DNA of 64,000 nt from Aneurinibacillus sp. Ricciae_BoGa-3 (GCF_028421645.1 NZ_CP116887.1:4156001-4220000), one strand, 5' to 3'. Positions 1 to 9,057 are shown, numbered from the stretch's first letter. Made by a program: numbers and translations. Notes: generated by a model not told the origin, from the sequence alone.

Positions 1-432
1 TTCGCGCGGTTCTTTATTCTTCCTTCGTGGGCGCGGCCTCCGTCTGTCGCGTTTCTTTGTTTCGCGGCCATCCTTGGCTCGATTATCCGCATGAGCCGAT
101 GCACTCTCCGATTTATCATATTCCTTATCGGCCGTTTCTTCAGATAGGGCCTGGCTTAATTCTTTATTTTTCTTTAACAGGAAATAAGAGCACCCGAAGT
201 TGCAATATTCCAGTATATATTCATCAAAAAAGCTCAAACGGGAATCGTAAGGGGCTTTGCGATTCGTATCTTCAAACAGACCTTTCAATCGAAGCTGTCC
301 GTATCCCCAGTCTCCCGCCACATAATCAAACTTATCCAATATATCGCTGTATCGCTCTTTGAATGCTTCAAGGTTAAATCCTTCTTTGTTTTCTTCAATT
401 AGTTCATAGACGTTTCCCTGGACTCGTATCAC
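1..432 (-). CDS. yutD: YutD-like protein, 3' end cut by window edge
   Basis: The 144 visible codons begin at a GTG at 432, preceded by AGGAGGGG about 6 bp upstream, and stay open to base 1. The N-terminal 70 residues have the pattern of the YutD family (DUF1027): YELIEENKEGFN, then KERYSDILDKFDYVAGDWGYGQLRLKG. The visible C-terminal part is very basic and Arg/Lys-rich (RRRPRPRRK). YutD has no established biochemical role. The neighbouring YhcN-type lipoprotein and lipA reproduce the yutB-yutC-yutD neighbourhood of Bacillus, which supports the call. The stop codon lies outside the window. Confidence 0.85.
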   Translation of the reverse strand, partial: MIRVQGNVYELIEENKEGFNLEAFKERYSDILDKFDYVAGDWGYGQLRLKGLFEDTNRKAPYDSRLSFFDEYILEYCNFGCSYFLLKKNKELSQALSEETADKEYDKSESASAHADNRAKDGRETKKRDRRRPRPRRKNKEPRE

Positions 433-561
433 TTCGATCCCCTCCTGTCTTCCTCTGGGTGTACTGCCTCCTATTTTACCACATTTTTCGGGAAAGCACA
501 CAAATTTGCCACGAAAAGTCTGCCCCCCATCTGGTTAGCCTAACTATCAGGAGGTGTTCAA

Positions 562-1815
562 ATGAAAAAAACATTTACTGTACTATCAGCAGCAGCATTA
601 GCCGTCTCTCTTGCCGCATGTACGCCACGTGATAATACGGGAACGGGAACAAGAGCCACCAACTATACAGCTCCCCGTGCACTTCCTGGAACAGGCGTTA
701 ACGGAACAAGAACGGCTCCAACTGACACTAGGGGCTACCGCGCAGGTACAACCGGCACAACCGGTATAACTGGAACCGGAACAGCCACACCAGGCAATTA
801 TGGTACAGGCACTGGTATTTATGGGGGACCTGGTCCTGGAGCTACCGATCCTTTAACACCAGGATATGACCCCAGAACCCGTGATTCCGGCCGCTACAGA
901 ACAGACACGTATGGAAACGTCAGGGATACCCGTGATGGAATGTTCCAGACTCGAGGATTTAACAACACAGGAACGACAACCAATGGTTACCGCGGCTATA
1001 GCACAACCCCGGACCGTTACCGGGGATCAGCAGGCACTGCAGCTACAGGGCTGGATAGATATTCTGTTTACCGCGCGCACGATGGCAGAACCACATCAAC
1101 CCAATCAGCAGGCCATCAGGTGGGATTTGTTTATATAGGCAAAACCGCCGGAACGACTGGCGCTAAAGGAACACAGGCTGCGGGAGGCGGAACGTCCGCA
1201 ACGGCTCGCAGCACAGGCACAACTTCTACCTCTAGAACAACTGGCACTACTGGCATGGCCTCTGGTATCACCGGAACAACCGGCGGTGCAGGCACTACAG
1301 CTGGTACAACCGGTGGTGCAGGCACTGCGGCTGGTACAACCGGCGGTGCAGGCACTGCGGCTGGTACAACCGGTCCACAAGGTCAAACAATGACCCCGCA
1401 CGGCACGCCAATGGTGTATGTGGATCGCCAGAATCTTGCGTATGCGATTGCAAATGCGGTGAAGGCTGTTCCAGGCTGCCAGGCAGCTACCGTTCTCACA
1501 ACAGATAATCAAGCGTTTGTTGGCTGTGACACGACCGGACTAAGTGCTTCCGATGCTCACCGGGTACTTCGCCAGGCGCACACTGCCTCTGAAAATGTTT
1601 GCCCACGTTACTACAAAGTGTATAGCACAAACGATGGAACGGTTACCAACAAGATACACCAAAATCCTACTGCTTATGCAAATAAGACGGATAAGCAGTT
1701 CGAGCAAATGATTGGATACCCGTCCCGCATAACTCACGCGACTACGTCTACAACTGGAACAAGCGGCACCAAAGCGAGCGCAAGCCCAACAGGCGGAAGC
1801 ACAAGTACCCGTTAA
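562..1815 (+). CDS. YhcN/YlaJ-family sporulation lipoprotein (YutC-like), expanded Gly/Thr-rich form
   Basis: This 417-residue protein starts with a lipoprotein signal: charged MKK, a hydrophobic stretch, then lipobox LAAC at residues 17-20. It should be exported and lipid-anchored. Residues about 25-270 are low-complexity and rich in Gly, Thr and Arg, with three 10-residue tandem repeats. The conserved YhcN/YlaJ-type domain is C-terminal (about 275-380), around YVDRQNLAYAIANAVKAVPG and ATVLTTDNQAFVGCD. Family members occur in spore membranes or the inter-coat space and help germination or outgrowth. The start follows AGGAGGTG at about 551-558. The protein is longer than typical members because of the repeat region. 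It is convergent with lipA, and the two share a terminator. Confidence 0.85.
   Translation: MKKTFTVLSAAALAVSLAACTPRDNTGTGTRATNYTAPRALPGTGVNGTRTAPTDTRGYRAGTTGTTGITGTGTATPGNYGTGTGIYGGPGPGATDPLTPGYDPRTRDSGRYRTDTYGNVRDTRDGMFQTRGFNNTGTTTNGYRGYSTTPDRYRGSAGTAATGLDRYSVYRAHDGRTTSTQSAGHQVGFVYIGKTAGTTGAKGTQAAGGGTSATARSTGTTSTSRTTGTTGMASGITGTTGGAGTTAGTTGGAGTAAGTTGGAGTAAGTTGPQGQTMTPHGTPMVYVDRQNLAYAIANAVKAVPGCQAATVLTTDNQAFVGCDTTGLSASDAHRVLRQAHTASENVCPRYYKVYSTNDGTVTNKIHQNPTAYANKTDKQFEQMIGYPSRITHATTSTTGTSGTKASASPTGGSTSTR
1276..1374 (+). repeat. 30-bp tandem repeat, three units plus a partial, in the lipoprotein gene
   Basis: Three in-frame 30-bp units start at 1276, 1306 and 1336, with a partial fourth. Each encodes TTGGAGTAAG or a close variant. 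The units differ only at a few positions, mostly synonymous (ggc/ggt, aca/gcg), so copy-number change by slippage would keep the frame. Confidence 0.9.
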
Positions 1816-1824
1816 AGCAGCAAA

Positions 1825-1852
1825 AAACCCCGTCTGTTTATGGACGGGGTTT
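1825..1852. terminator. bidirectional terminator between the lipoprotein gene and lipA
   Basis: AAACCCCGTC and GACGGGGTTT form a 10-bp stem around a short loop. A and T runs on the two sides allow termination for both convergent genes. Confidence 0.85.
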
Positions 1853-1856
1853 CCAA

Positions 1857-2726
1857 TTATTTTGCAATACCAGCGGCTGATTCTACCTGCTCATGGGCAT
1901 GGTATGAGCTTCGTACAAGCGGGCCGGATTCGACATGTTTGAATCCACGCTTCATACCCTCTTCTTTTAACCAGGCGAACTCATCGGGATGGTAATATTT
2001 CAAAACCTTTAAATGCTTAGAAGTTGGCTGCAAATATTGGCCTATCGTCATGATATCGACTCCAACCTTACGTAAATCATCCATGGTGGATAAGATTTCC
2101 TCGGTTGTTTCACCTACTCCAACCATTAAACTGGATTTTGTAGGAATAGCGGGCTGCATTTCTTTCGCTTTCTTCAAAAGCTGCATGGTTCGATCGTATT
2201 TGGCTTTCGAGCGTACGCGATCCGATAACCGCGCCACCGTTTCAATGTTATGGTTGAGAATGTCCGGCTTAGCGTCCATGACCAGTTTAAGCGCATCCCA
2301 GTTCCCCATAAAATCAGGAATCAGCACCTCTATGCTGGTCAGCGGCGTCCGTTTGCGAATCGCCTTAATGGTTTCCGCAAAAATAGCCGCTCCCCCATCT
2401 TTTAAATCATCTCTGGCTACCGATGTGACGACAACGTGCTGCAGACGCATTTGTTCAGTTGCTTCTGCTACCCGCTCAGGTTCTGCCAGGTCAAGCTCAG
2501 TTGGCAAGCCTGTCTTCACCGCGCAGAAACGGCACGCGCGTGTGCACAAATCCCCGAGAATCATAAATGTTGCGGTTCGATTCGCCCAGCATTCATAAAT
2601 GTTTGGGCATTTTGCTTCTTCACACACAGTATGAAGTGTTTTTCCACGCATCATTTTTTTCAGATCTTTAAAGTTCTCGCCTGTATTTAATTTAATTTTC
2701 AACCACTCTGGTTTGCGTTCTGTCAT
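1857..2726 (-). CDS. lipA: lipoyl synthase
   Basis: This radical-SAM enzyme inserts two sulfurs into protein-bound octanoyl groups to make lipoate for the 2-oxoacid dehydrogenases and GcvH. The cysteines of the auxiliary cluster are present ([12 protein letters not shown]), as is the SAM-cluster motif CTRACRFC and the C-terminal RSSYHAHE that carries the auxiliary-cluster serine. I chose the ATG at 2726 (290 codons with stop) because GGAGTG lies 8 bp upstream. The open frame extends to 2834, but that extension does not resemble LipA. Length and motifs are normal. Confidence 0.97.
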   Translation of the reverse strand: MTERKPEWLKIKLNTGENFKDLKKMMRGKTLHTVCEEAKCPNIYECWANRTATFMILGDLCTRACRFCAVKTGLPTELDLAEPERVAEATEQMRLQHVVVTSVARDDLKDGGAAIFAETIKAIRKRTPLTSIEVLIPDFMGNWDALKLVMDAKPDILNHNIETVARLSDRVRSKAKYDRTMQLLKKAKEMQPAIPTKSSLMVGVGETTEEILSTMDDLRKVGVDIMTIGQYLQPTSKHLKVLKYYHPDEFAWLKEEGMKRGFKHVESGPLVRSSYHAHEQVESAAGIAK

Positions 2727-2912
2727 GCGCTCGTCACTCCATTTCTTTAGCAGATAAGAGAAATATCCCCTATCCGTGTAAGTGCAACTAAGGCTGTTTC
2801 TTTTTATTGTAAGAAAGCTTTGGCAGGAAAGCAATTATAAAAGCAAAAAAGAGCGGTTCGCTTACAGCTGATGCCCCTTTGATCTCACTTACCGGCAGCC
2901 GAAAACGGTTCA

Positions 2913-3287
2913 TTATCCCGTCCGGTCAGACTTGCTATACTTCGAAACAAACTCCGCCCACAAACCCGTTGCGGCCATTACCACAAACGTACTGATTGCA
3001 ATCACAAGCAAGAATTTCGATCCCTGCTCGATCATCAGCTGTTTATACTGGATAATCCCTACCGCCGAAGGAATAAAAAATAATAAAAGTTCGGCCAACA
3101 GCCAGCCTGCTCCCATTTCGACCCAATTCAGTTTGAGAACCCCTGTCTGCAGAAGCCCAAACAAAATAAACATCCCGATAATACTTCCAGGGATAGCGAG
3201 ATGAAGAGCATTCGATATCATGCTGCCGAGGAAAGATATTATAATAAGAATCCCGATCTGGCTAATTCCCTTGATTATTTTTTTCAT
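2913..3287 (-). CDS. CidA/LrgA-family holin-like membrane protein
   Basis: The 124-residue hydrophobic protein has four predicted membrane segments. Typical CidA/LrgA signatures are present, such as LHLAIPGSIIGMFILFGLL and a C-terminal polar tail. The family modulates murein hydrolase activity or membrane permeability, and some members are linked to overflow metabolism. The start at 3287 follows AAGGAGCG; the frame is open to 3311 but without a ribosome binding site there. The usual partner CidB/LrgB is absent from both sides. A LysR fragment lies just upstream, so this looks like the remains of a cidR-cidAB-type locus. Confidence 0.88.
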   Translation of the reverse strand: MKKIIKGISQIGILIIISFLGSMISNALHLAIPGSIIGMFILFGLLQTGVLKLNWVEMGAGWLLAELLLFFIPSAVGIIQYKQLMIEQGSKFLLVIAISTFVVMAATGLWAEFVSKYSKSDRTG

Positions 3288-3356
3288 GGTTACGCTCCTT
3301 CTGATGTTCAATATTAAAAATTGTACATCTCAAAACTCTATAGGTAAAATGCATAT

Positions 3357-3515
3357 ATGGAATTGCAAGTATTTATTTTATCTCATTTCTTTCCAAGAGT
3401 GCTGGCGGAATTCCACCGTCTTTATCCAAAGGTAACCATCCAGTTAATCGAAGTCGGGGCTAAAAAAGTGGAACATGATATTGAGAATAGGGAGACCTTT
3501 TTAAAGCCAGAATGA
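3357..3515 (+). pseudogene. LysR-family (CidR/YwbI-like) regulator remnant
   Basis: The + strand encodes a short segment, HFFPRVLAEFHRLYPKVTIQ followed by LIEVGAKKVEHDIE, that matches the start of a LysR substrate-binding domain. There is no N-terminal HTH in any frame upstream, and the frame ends at TGA 3513-3515 after about 50 codons. It sits divergently beside the CidA-like gene, where CidR-type LysR regulators are normally found. I infer that this is a decayed internal piece of that regulator. The ATG at 3357 is probably fortuitous. Confidence 0.7.
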
Positions 3516-3519
3516 TAAT

Positions 3520-3549
3520 AAAAAAATACCACCGTTCATAGAACAGTGG
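3520..3549 (-). terminator. terminator downstream of the yycC-like gene
   Basis: On the minus strand CCAC-t-GTTC tat GAAC-g-GTGG is followed by TATTTTTTT. It lies about 100 bp past the yycC stop. Confidence 0.7.
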
Positions 3550-3652
3550 CCAAGTTTTAGGGGGAGAAAAGAGGGAGAAACAAATTGCTAATGCAACTAA
3601 AATTTATTATTCCCCCTCTGAATCCCTTTCAAACATCATATACGAAAAAAAA

Positions 3653-3811
3653 TTACTTTTCTTCGCTTTTTGCCTGCTGCTCAGCGGCATCAGCTTCCGA
3701 AAGTTTTTTTATTAAAATATGCTGGGGCATATGCATAATTTGTTCAACGGGCAGTTTAAGCTTCTCTGATAATTTAAGGGCAGTTTCCGCTGATATTTGG
3801 AGTGGTCTCAT
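3653..3811 (-). CDS. yycC: YycC-family small protein
   Basis: This 52-residue protein starts at ATG 3811, preceded by AAGGAGG at 8-bp spacing. It begins MRPLQISAETALKLSEKLKL and continues PVEQIMHMPQHIL, the recognisable YycC pattern, then ends in a charged Glu/Lys/Ala tail. The function of YycC is not known. It appears monocistronic, with its own terminator at 3520-3549. Confidence 0.85.
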   Translation of the reverse strand: MRPLQISAETALKLSEKLKLPVEQIMHMPQHILIKKLSEADAAEQQAKSEEK

Positions 3812-4034
3812 TCCTGTCAACCTCCTTTTTCCCCATTATAACAAAAACAGCTTCAGTGTTTAACCTTCCGAGTGCCTGTGAGAAATTCGGCTGGTTTGCA
3901 CTCTTACCTACGTTTCTCAATTAAATATGACTAAATATGATTGAATATATTGATAATTATTGCTAATTATTTGTACCTCTATTATTCTTATTCTAATCAA
4001 GCATATAACTTTTGTTTTGGAGGAAGGGATAACG

Positions 4035-4997
4035 ATGGAACAAGATAAAGTTCGTGTAGCAGTAATACAAGCCGCATCCGTTATTATGGATCGTGAAGCC
4101 ACAACCGAGAAAGCTGTAGCTTTAATCCATGAAGCTGCAGGCAAAGGTGCCAAACTCGTCATTTTTCCGGAAGCTTTTATTCCCGGCTACCCGCGCGGAT
4201 TGTCATTTGGGATGAAAGTTGGGAGCCGAACTGAATCCGGCCGAAGGGACTGGCTGCGATACTGGGAGAATTCTGTACCGGTTCCCAGCGAAACAACCGC
4301 CATCTTAGGCGAAGCCGCACGAGCAGCAAACGTTTATCTTGTCATCGGAATTATCGAAAGAGACCAGGAATTCAGTTCAGGAACGGTATACTGCACCGTC
4401 CTCTATTTTGGACCAGATGGAAAGATTCTTGGGAAACACCGCAAGTTAAAGCCGACAGGGTCTGAGCGGTTAATTTGGGGTGAAGGGGACGGCAGCACGC
4501 TTCCGGTGATTGAAACACCTTTCGGAAAAATAGGTGGCCTCATTTGCTGGGAGAATTACATGCCTTTAGCACGGACTGCCATGTACGCAAAAGGTGTGGA
4601 AATCTACATAGCACCTACAGCTGACGCCCGGGAAACGTGGCAATCTACGATTCGTCATATTGCACTGGAAGGCAGATGCTTTGTATTATCCTGCAATCAG
4701 TTTGTGACAAAAAATATGTACCCGGAGGATTTAGCCGGTTACGAGGAACTCAAAACATCTCCAGAGGAAATGTCCTGCGGTGGAAGCGCAATCGTTGGAC
4801 CGCTTGGCGAGTATGTTGTAAAGCCTGTCTATGGAAAGGAAGATATCTTGCTAGCGGACCTCGATTTGCGTCTCATTCCTTATAGCAGGCTTGATTTCGA
4901 TGTTGTAGGCCACTATGCGCGGCCTGATATTTTTAAACTGCTTGTCAATGAAGAAGAACAGTCTATTGTGAAGTCGGTTAACGGAAAACAAACATAA
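4035..4997 (+). CDS. nitrilase (carbon-nitrogen hydrolase)
   Basis: The 320-residue protein belongs to the nitrilase/cyanide hydratase branch, which hydrolyses organic nitriles to acid and ammonia. The Glu-Lys-Cys triad is visible: E46 in FPEAFIPGYP, K137 in HRKLKPT, and C171 in GGLICWENYMPLAR. The start at 4035 follows GGAGGAAGGG; an open frame back to 3960 lacks a ribosome binding site. It is convergent with a sigma-54 activator that may control nitrilase or nitrogen-related genes, but no -24/-12 promoter was found upstream of this gene. Substrate cannot be read from sequence. Confidence 0.92.
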   Translation: MEQDKVRVAVIQAASVIMDREATTEKAVALIHEAAGKGAKLVIFPEAFIPGYPRGLSFGMKVGSRTESGRRDWLRYWENSVPVPSETTAILGEAARAANVYLVIGIIERDQEFSSGTVYCTVLYFGPDGKILGKHRKLKPTGSERLIWGEGDGSTLPVIETPFGKIGGLICWENYMPLARTAMYAKGVEIYIAPTADARETWQSTIRHIALEGRCFVLSCNQFVTKNMYPEDLAGYEELKTSPEEMSCGGSAIVGPLGEYVVKPVYGKEDILLADLDLRLIPYSRLDFDVVGHYARPDIFKLLVNEEEQSIVKSVNGKQT

Positions 4998-5000
4998 CCA

Positions 5001-5138
5001 ATGGACGACCTGCAGCAAATCGATGTGTTCGGCCGCGCGAAAAATTACACAGCAAACGTTCTGCTCATACACGGAACAGGCGATGAAACCGTTCCCTGCC
5101 AAGTCATTCAAAGAATATGTTCTTTTGTCCAGAAATAG
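5001..5138 (+). pseudogene. alpha/beta-hydrolase C-terminal remnant
   Basis: A 45-codon frame just after the nitrilase encodes KNYTANVLLIHGTGDETVPC and then QVIQRIC. This is the late-strand region of alpha/beta hydrolases, where LLIHG-xxDETVP carries the acid residue. The nucleophile half is missing and no ribosome binding site is seen, so it is probably debris of a deleted hydrolase gene. Confidence 0.5.
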
Positions 5139-5169
5139 TGGCAGAAGCTTAATTTGATTAATGCTGCCA

Positions 5170-6600
5170 TCATCCTGGTTTAACGTTAACCCCGTACTTT
5201 CGCAGCCGGTACTGGAGGCTCTGCCGGCTGATGCCCATAATCTTTGCAGCACGCGATACGTTGCCGGCGCAGCTCTCCATGATGTTATCAATATACTGCC
5301 TCTCGAACGCCTCCAACTGCGCTTTTAGATCAGGGGCAACCTTTACGGTTTCAGGCAGAAAAGCAGCTACATTTTCAGCTGTGTGAACGGCGGGGGGCTG
5401 GGAGCGCCTGCGCAACTGGTAAGGCAGGCAGGAGAACGTAATCATTTCTTCACCCTCCATCAAATTCATCGCGCCCTCAATCGCATGCTCCAATTCACGC
5501 ACGTTTCCCGGCCAGTTATAAGCGTTGAAAAAGGCTTCAACCTCGTCGCTCACGCCTGCCACCTGCATATTGAACATTCGGTTATATTTGTGGATAAAAT
5601 GCCGCGCCAGCACGGGTATATCCTCGCGGCGATCACGCAGCGGCGGTACAAAAAGGCTCACCACACTTAAACGGTAATATAAATCCTTGCGCAGGCGGTT
5701 TTCTGTAATCGCATCCACCGGGTCTTCATTCATTGTGGCGATAATCCTGACGTCTACATCTATCTCTTTCGTGTCCCCTACCCGCTTAATCTTTCTTTCC
5801 TGGATGGCGCGCAGAAGCTTTGCCTGCAGCTGCGGACTCAGGGAGTTAATTTCATCAAGCAGCAGCGTACCACCCCTGGCCGTTTCAAATAGTCCCGCCC
5901 GCTCCACAGCACCTGTAAACGCACCCCTTACCGTTCCAAACAAGAGACTTTCGATTAATGTCTCAGGCAGAGCTGCGCAGTTCTGTGAAATAAACGGAAA
6001 CGCTGCCCGCGCGCTCTCACTATGAATGCTTTGGGCGAACAGTTCCTTGCCAGTACCTGTTTCCCCGATGATGAGCACAGAAGATGAAGTTCGGGCTGCT
6101 CGCCGGCCACTTTCTATTACTTCCATAATAGCCTGGCTAGTGCCAATAATACTTTCAAACGTGTAGCGTGTATCGCTGCGTTTTGAGGCATTATGACGCA
6201 ATAACTGCTCCATCCGGGTAATATCGCGGGCGATCTCCACGGCACCAATAATGCGGCCGTTATCCATTACGGGAAAGGTATTATTCACAGTTGTTATCTC
6301 TTTCCCTTTATCGTTAAAGTAGGTCTGCTTTACATTTTCTGTTGTTTTACTCTCCCGCAAAGCCTGGAGCAACGTGCTGTCTTCCCCGCTTAAGAATTGA
6401 AAAACGTCCGCCAGATTCTTATCAAGCACATCCTCGCTTTTCATGGATTCCATCTCCATCATCTTCTGGTTATAAATGATAGAGACGCCATCCTGATCAA
6501 CCGCATGAACACCTTCGTTCAATGTATTTAAGATAAATTGATAGATATTAATTAGCTTTTTCAGACGCTCGTTTTCCTTTTCTCGTTTCATACGCAGCAC
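5170..6600 (-). CDS. sigma-54 interaction transcriptional activator with PAS domain
   Basis: Domains in order are a short coiled N-terminus, a PAS sensor (about 15-125), a sigma-54 AAA+ domain (about 145-380), and a C-terminal Fis-type HTH (RAAKIMGISRQSLQYRLRKY). Walker A GETGTGKE, the sigma-54 loop GAFTGA and Walker B GGTLLLDE are intact. It should hydrolyse ATP to open sigma-54 promoters in response to a PAS-bound signal. The first start is GTG 6600; ATG 6591, three codons later, has a GGGTGG better placed and may be the true start. It is convergent with the nitrilase. Targets are unknown. Confidence 0.93.
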   Translation of the reverse strand: MLRMKREKENERLKKLINIYQFILNTLNEGVHAVDQDGVSIIYNQKMMEMESMKSEDVLDKNLADVFQFLSGEDSTLLQALRESKTTENVKQTYFNDKGKEITTVNNTFPVMDNGRIIGAVEIARDITRMEQLLRHNASKRSDTRYTFESIIGTSQAIMEVIESGRRAARTSSSVLIIGETGTGKELFAQSIHSESARAAFPFISQNCAALPETLIESLLFGTVRGAFTGAVERAGLFETARGGTLLLDEINSLSPQLQAKLLRAIQERKIKRVGDTKEIDVDVRIIATMNEDPVDAITENRLRKDLYYRLSVVSLFVPPLRDRREDIPVLARHFIHKYNRMFNMQVAGVSDEVEAFFNAYNWPGNVRELEHAIEGAMNLMEGEEMITFSCLPYQLRRRSQPPAVHTAENVAAFLPETVKVAPDLKAQLEAFERQYIDNIMESCAGNVSRAAKIMGISRQSLQYRLRKYGVNVKPG

Positions 6601-6687
6601 CCACCCATCTATGCAATTTCAATTTTGCACGCAGTGAAGGAAAACGTCAATCGATACCCTTCAAATCAACTATACGTTCCCGTTCAC

Positions 6688-6722
6688 AAAAAAAAGATGG
6701 CCGCACCCTGAATCCGCGGCCA
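6688..6722 (-). terminator. terminator of the cheX-like gene
   Basis: On the minus strand TGGCCGC and GCGGCCA pair around an 11-nt loop, followed by a run of T (A-run at 6688-6695 on +). Confidence 0.8.
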
Positions 6723-6782
6723 ACGTTTGTATGCCCTGTCTGTCGTAAGAAAAGAGTCTATCACCTTCTCTATCCTGCGCAC

Positions 6783-7238
6783 TTAATTCTGTGTACTTAC
6801 ATGTACCATGATTTCATTACTGTCCAGTTGCAGCGGTATACTAATGAAATTGTGCACCGAGTGGAATTTAGTGTGTCCTTCATTAATGATAGGTGTCGTT
6901 ATATTAATGCTGTAGCCATTGTTGATTAGCTCGGTACAGCATGCAGCACCTACCCAGTTCCCAAACTCTGAAAATGCGCTCCAGCCCATATCATCAATCT
7001 CATTAATTTCCATGCCACCGAACATACAACCAATAATGGTGCGAACCGTCAATTCTTCCATGCCGAGAACAAGTTCACCTGTCATGTCGCCTGTTAACCC
7101 TACAATAACAGACACTTGCCCTGAAGCTACCGGGTCCTTCCGTAAACTAGGTTGTCCTGCTATTACATTAAGCCCCAGGTGACCCTCGAGAATGCTCTTT
7201 GTACCATATAAAATTGAGTTAATTTGTTTTGCGTCCAC
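6783..7238 (-). CDS. CheX-like chemotaxis phosphatase / inhibitor of MCP methylation
   Basis: The 151-residue protein has the CheX fold pattern: SVIVGLTGDMTGELVLGM, then the catalytic helix SAFSEFGNWVGA, whose E-x-x-N spacing is that of CheC/CheX phosphatases acting on CheY-P. The chosen start is GTG 7238 with AAGGAAGGG upstream. The frame opens at a TTG at 7262, but that would put the ribosome binding site inside the gene. No other chemotaxis genes are nearby, so it is an orphan whose response-regulator partner is unknown. Confidence 0.85.
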   Translation of the reverse strand: MDAKQINSILYGTKSILEGHLGLNVIAGQPSLRKDPVASGQVSVIVGLTGDMTGELVLGMEELTVRTIIGCMFGGMEINEIDDMGWSAFSEFGNWVGAACCTELINNGYSINITTPIINEGHTKFHSVHNFISIPLQLDSNEIMVHVSTQN

Positions 7239-7489
7239 ATCTGTTCCCTTCCTTACCCTCAATTGCCTATTCTTTTCTGCCTACTATATTATATCGGAAG
7301 ATTACTAACTTATTTTTCACAAATCTATATCATTTTTCATGGTGCTTTTGGATTATTATAAGCTCTTTTGCATTCCTAGAGGAGTACCCATTCATAAGTA
7401 AGACGTGTTTTGAAAAAAGACCTTAATTTGTAATCCGCCTCAGGGCGGAGGATATAGCACAAATCAATTGGTATGATTATCCATGTTAA

Positions 7490-7517
7490 TTGACAAATTG
7501 CATAAAAATGTTAAATA
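7490..7517 (+). promoter_or_regulatory. putative SigA promoter ahead of the RND remnant
   Basis: TTGACA at 7490 and TAAATA at 7512 are separated by 16 bp. They lie just before an AAGGAGG site and the ATG at 7531. Confidence 0.45.
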
Positions 7518-7530
7518 ACAAGGAGGACTC

Positions 7531-8088
7531 ATGCAGGGGGATCGGGTTGCGACGGTACAGGCCGAACTCGTGGGCTCTGATGTGGGTACAGTTGCCAAGC
7601 TAATCTCACAGAAGCTGCCATCTCTCTCCATTCCTAATGGTTACAAGATAGAAACTGTTGGCGATTTGAAGAAGCAGGGCGAACGCTGAATGAACTGGGG
7701 ATGGTAGGCGCCATCATGCTAATCGGCATTGTCGTATCGAATGCCATTCTGCTTATTGACCGTATCAATCTGCTGCGTGTCCGGGACGGCATTGAGCTGC
7801 AGCCAGCTATAAGCTATACGCAACCGGGTCCGGCCAATCCTGATGACCAAGTTAACGGCCATTCTCGGCATGCTACCCCTTGCTTTAGCTTACGAGGAAG
7901 GAAGTGCCCTGGAAGCGCCACTGGCCACGGTCGTTATTTTTGGTTTGATTTTCCACACGCTTATTACGTTACTATTAGTACCTGTTCTGTACTCTCTTTT
8001 TGAAAGCTTTCAACTTCGCATGAAAGAACGGGCAAACCGAAAAAAACAGCCACCAGCTTCACTTGACCGCCAGGAACACCCTGCATAA
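7531..8088 (+). pseudogene. RND-family efflux transporter, internally deleted and frameshifted
   Basis: Three reading-frame pieces come from one AcrB/Swr-type transporter. Bases 7531-7689 encode GDRVATVQAELVGSDVGTVA, the porter region. The piece from about 7690 encodes LNELGMVGAIMLIGIVVSNA, the TM10-11 region. Bases 7843-8088 encode [20 protein letters not shown] through the last membrane helices to the stop. Intact RND pumps are around 1,000 residues; here fewer than 190 survive and a frame change breaks the middle. A promoter-like sequence and a good ribosome binding site remain in front, so a 52-residue truncated peptide could still be made. Confidence 0.85.
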
Positions 8089-8094
8089 AATACG

Positions 8095-8125
8095 GGCCGA
8101 TTTCATTTGAAATCGGCCTTTCTTT
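8095..8125 (+). terminator. terminator after the RND remnant
   Basis: GGCCGATTTC-attt-GAAATCGGCC followed by TTTCTTTTC. Confidence 0.9.
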
Positions 8126-8255
8126 TCATTTTCATTTGGAAATGATCACGTTTATTGAAATAAAAGAAGAATAAACTGGGATACCCCCCACAATTTCTCT
8201 CCTTTGACCGAATGATTTAGGGTAAGGAAATACATATGCAAAAGGAGCAATCAAC

Positions 8256-8945
8256 ATGAAAAAAAATTTTGTTACAGGTTTAGTAACCGCATCCCTGCTA
8301 GTTAGTAGTTCAACTGTTTTCGCACACGAGCAGAAGCATGAAAAAGAACACGAACAAAGCCGTTCGGCCAGCTATGTTAAATATACCGGGCTTACAAATG
8401 CTCTATCACATGTAAAAAACGAACGAGCAAAACAAGTGATTCGCAAAAACCTGGAAAAACACGAAGAACGCGAAACTACCGATGATGATATCATTGTTAG
8501 CCCTCCTACTACAACCTCAGACACAGTTACTGTGACTCCTACCACGAGCACAGGAGATACCATTTCCATTAACACACCTATCGTTATCTCCAATGAAATC
8601 AAGGTAACGATCAACGGCAAAACACTTACCTTTGCTCAGAAGCCAATCGTCATTAATGGGACAACCCTCGTTCCTTTACGCGAAATTTTCGAAAACCTTG
8701 GCGTAAAAGTCAACTGGGATGCGAAAACAAATACGGTAAAAGCTGAAAAGGGTGCACGCAATGTGTTGTTAAAAGTCGGAGCGCCCACAGCATCTGTAAA
8801 TGGCAAAGCAATAAAACTTCTCCAAAAAGCACAGGTGATAAATCAGAGGACCATGGTTCCAGTTCGTTTTATTAGCGAGTCACTCGGCGCCAATGTAAAT
8901 TGGAATCCTGCTGTGCGTACTGTGGTTATCACACAGAAATTCTAA
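8256..8945 (+). CDS. secreted stalk-domain protein (copper amine oxidase N-terminal-like domain)
   Basis: The 229-residue protein has a Sec signal peptide ending near VFAHEQ, a charged linker and a Thr-rich stretch (about 80-110). The C-terminal pair of stalk-type repeats reads INGTTLVPLREIFENLGVKV and RTMVPVRFISESLGANVNW. This domain is common in cell-wall proteins of Paenibacillaceae-like bacteria and is thought to bind the envelope. No catalytic domain is present. The ribosome binding site is AAGGAGC before ATG 8256. It is monocistronic, with a strong terminator after it. Confidence 0.88.
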   Translation: MKKNFVTGLVTASLLVSSSTVFAHEQKHEKEHEQSRSASYVKYTGLTNALSHVKNERAKQVIRKNLEKHEERETTDDDIIVSPPTTTSDTVTVTPTTSTGDTISINTPIVISNEIKVTINGKTLTFAQKPIVINGTTLVPLREIFENLGVKVNWDAKTNTVKAEKGARNVLLKVGAPTASVNGKAIKLLQKAQVINQRTMVPVRFISESLGANVNWNPAVRTVVITQKF

Positions 8946-8968
8946 AGCAGAGAAATTCTAAAACACAG

Positions 8969-9008
8969 AAACCCGAAATTTAGCCTTTCACGGCCAAATT
9001 TCGGGTTT
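8969..9008. terminator. bidirectional terminator between the stalk protein and ureD
   Basis: AAACCCGAAATTT pairs with AAATTTCGGGTTT around a 14-nt loop. It serves the + gene and is also correctly placed for the end of the minus-strand urease operon. Confidence 0.85.
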
Positions 9009-9057
9009 CTCATATTGTGGAAGCAGCCCTTTCATATCTCGTTTTGCAGGAAAGGTT

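Noticed and set aside
27..362. Open frame on the + strand at the left edge
   Set aside because: It is the complement of the yutD coding region, whose protein is clearly recognisable, and it has no ribosome binding site.
1105..1512. Long minus-strand frames rich in Cys, Thr and Ala under the lipoprotein gene
   Set aside because: They are shadows of the GTTGGAG repeats and have no start signal.
2727..2834. Longer N-terminus of LipA
   Set aside because: The extra 36 residues do not resemble LipA, and GGAGTG supports ATG 2726.
3870..4034. Sigma-54 promoter for the nitrilase, expected from the neighbouring activator
   Set aside because: No GG-N10-GC with -24/-12 consensus could be found in the upstream region.
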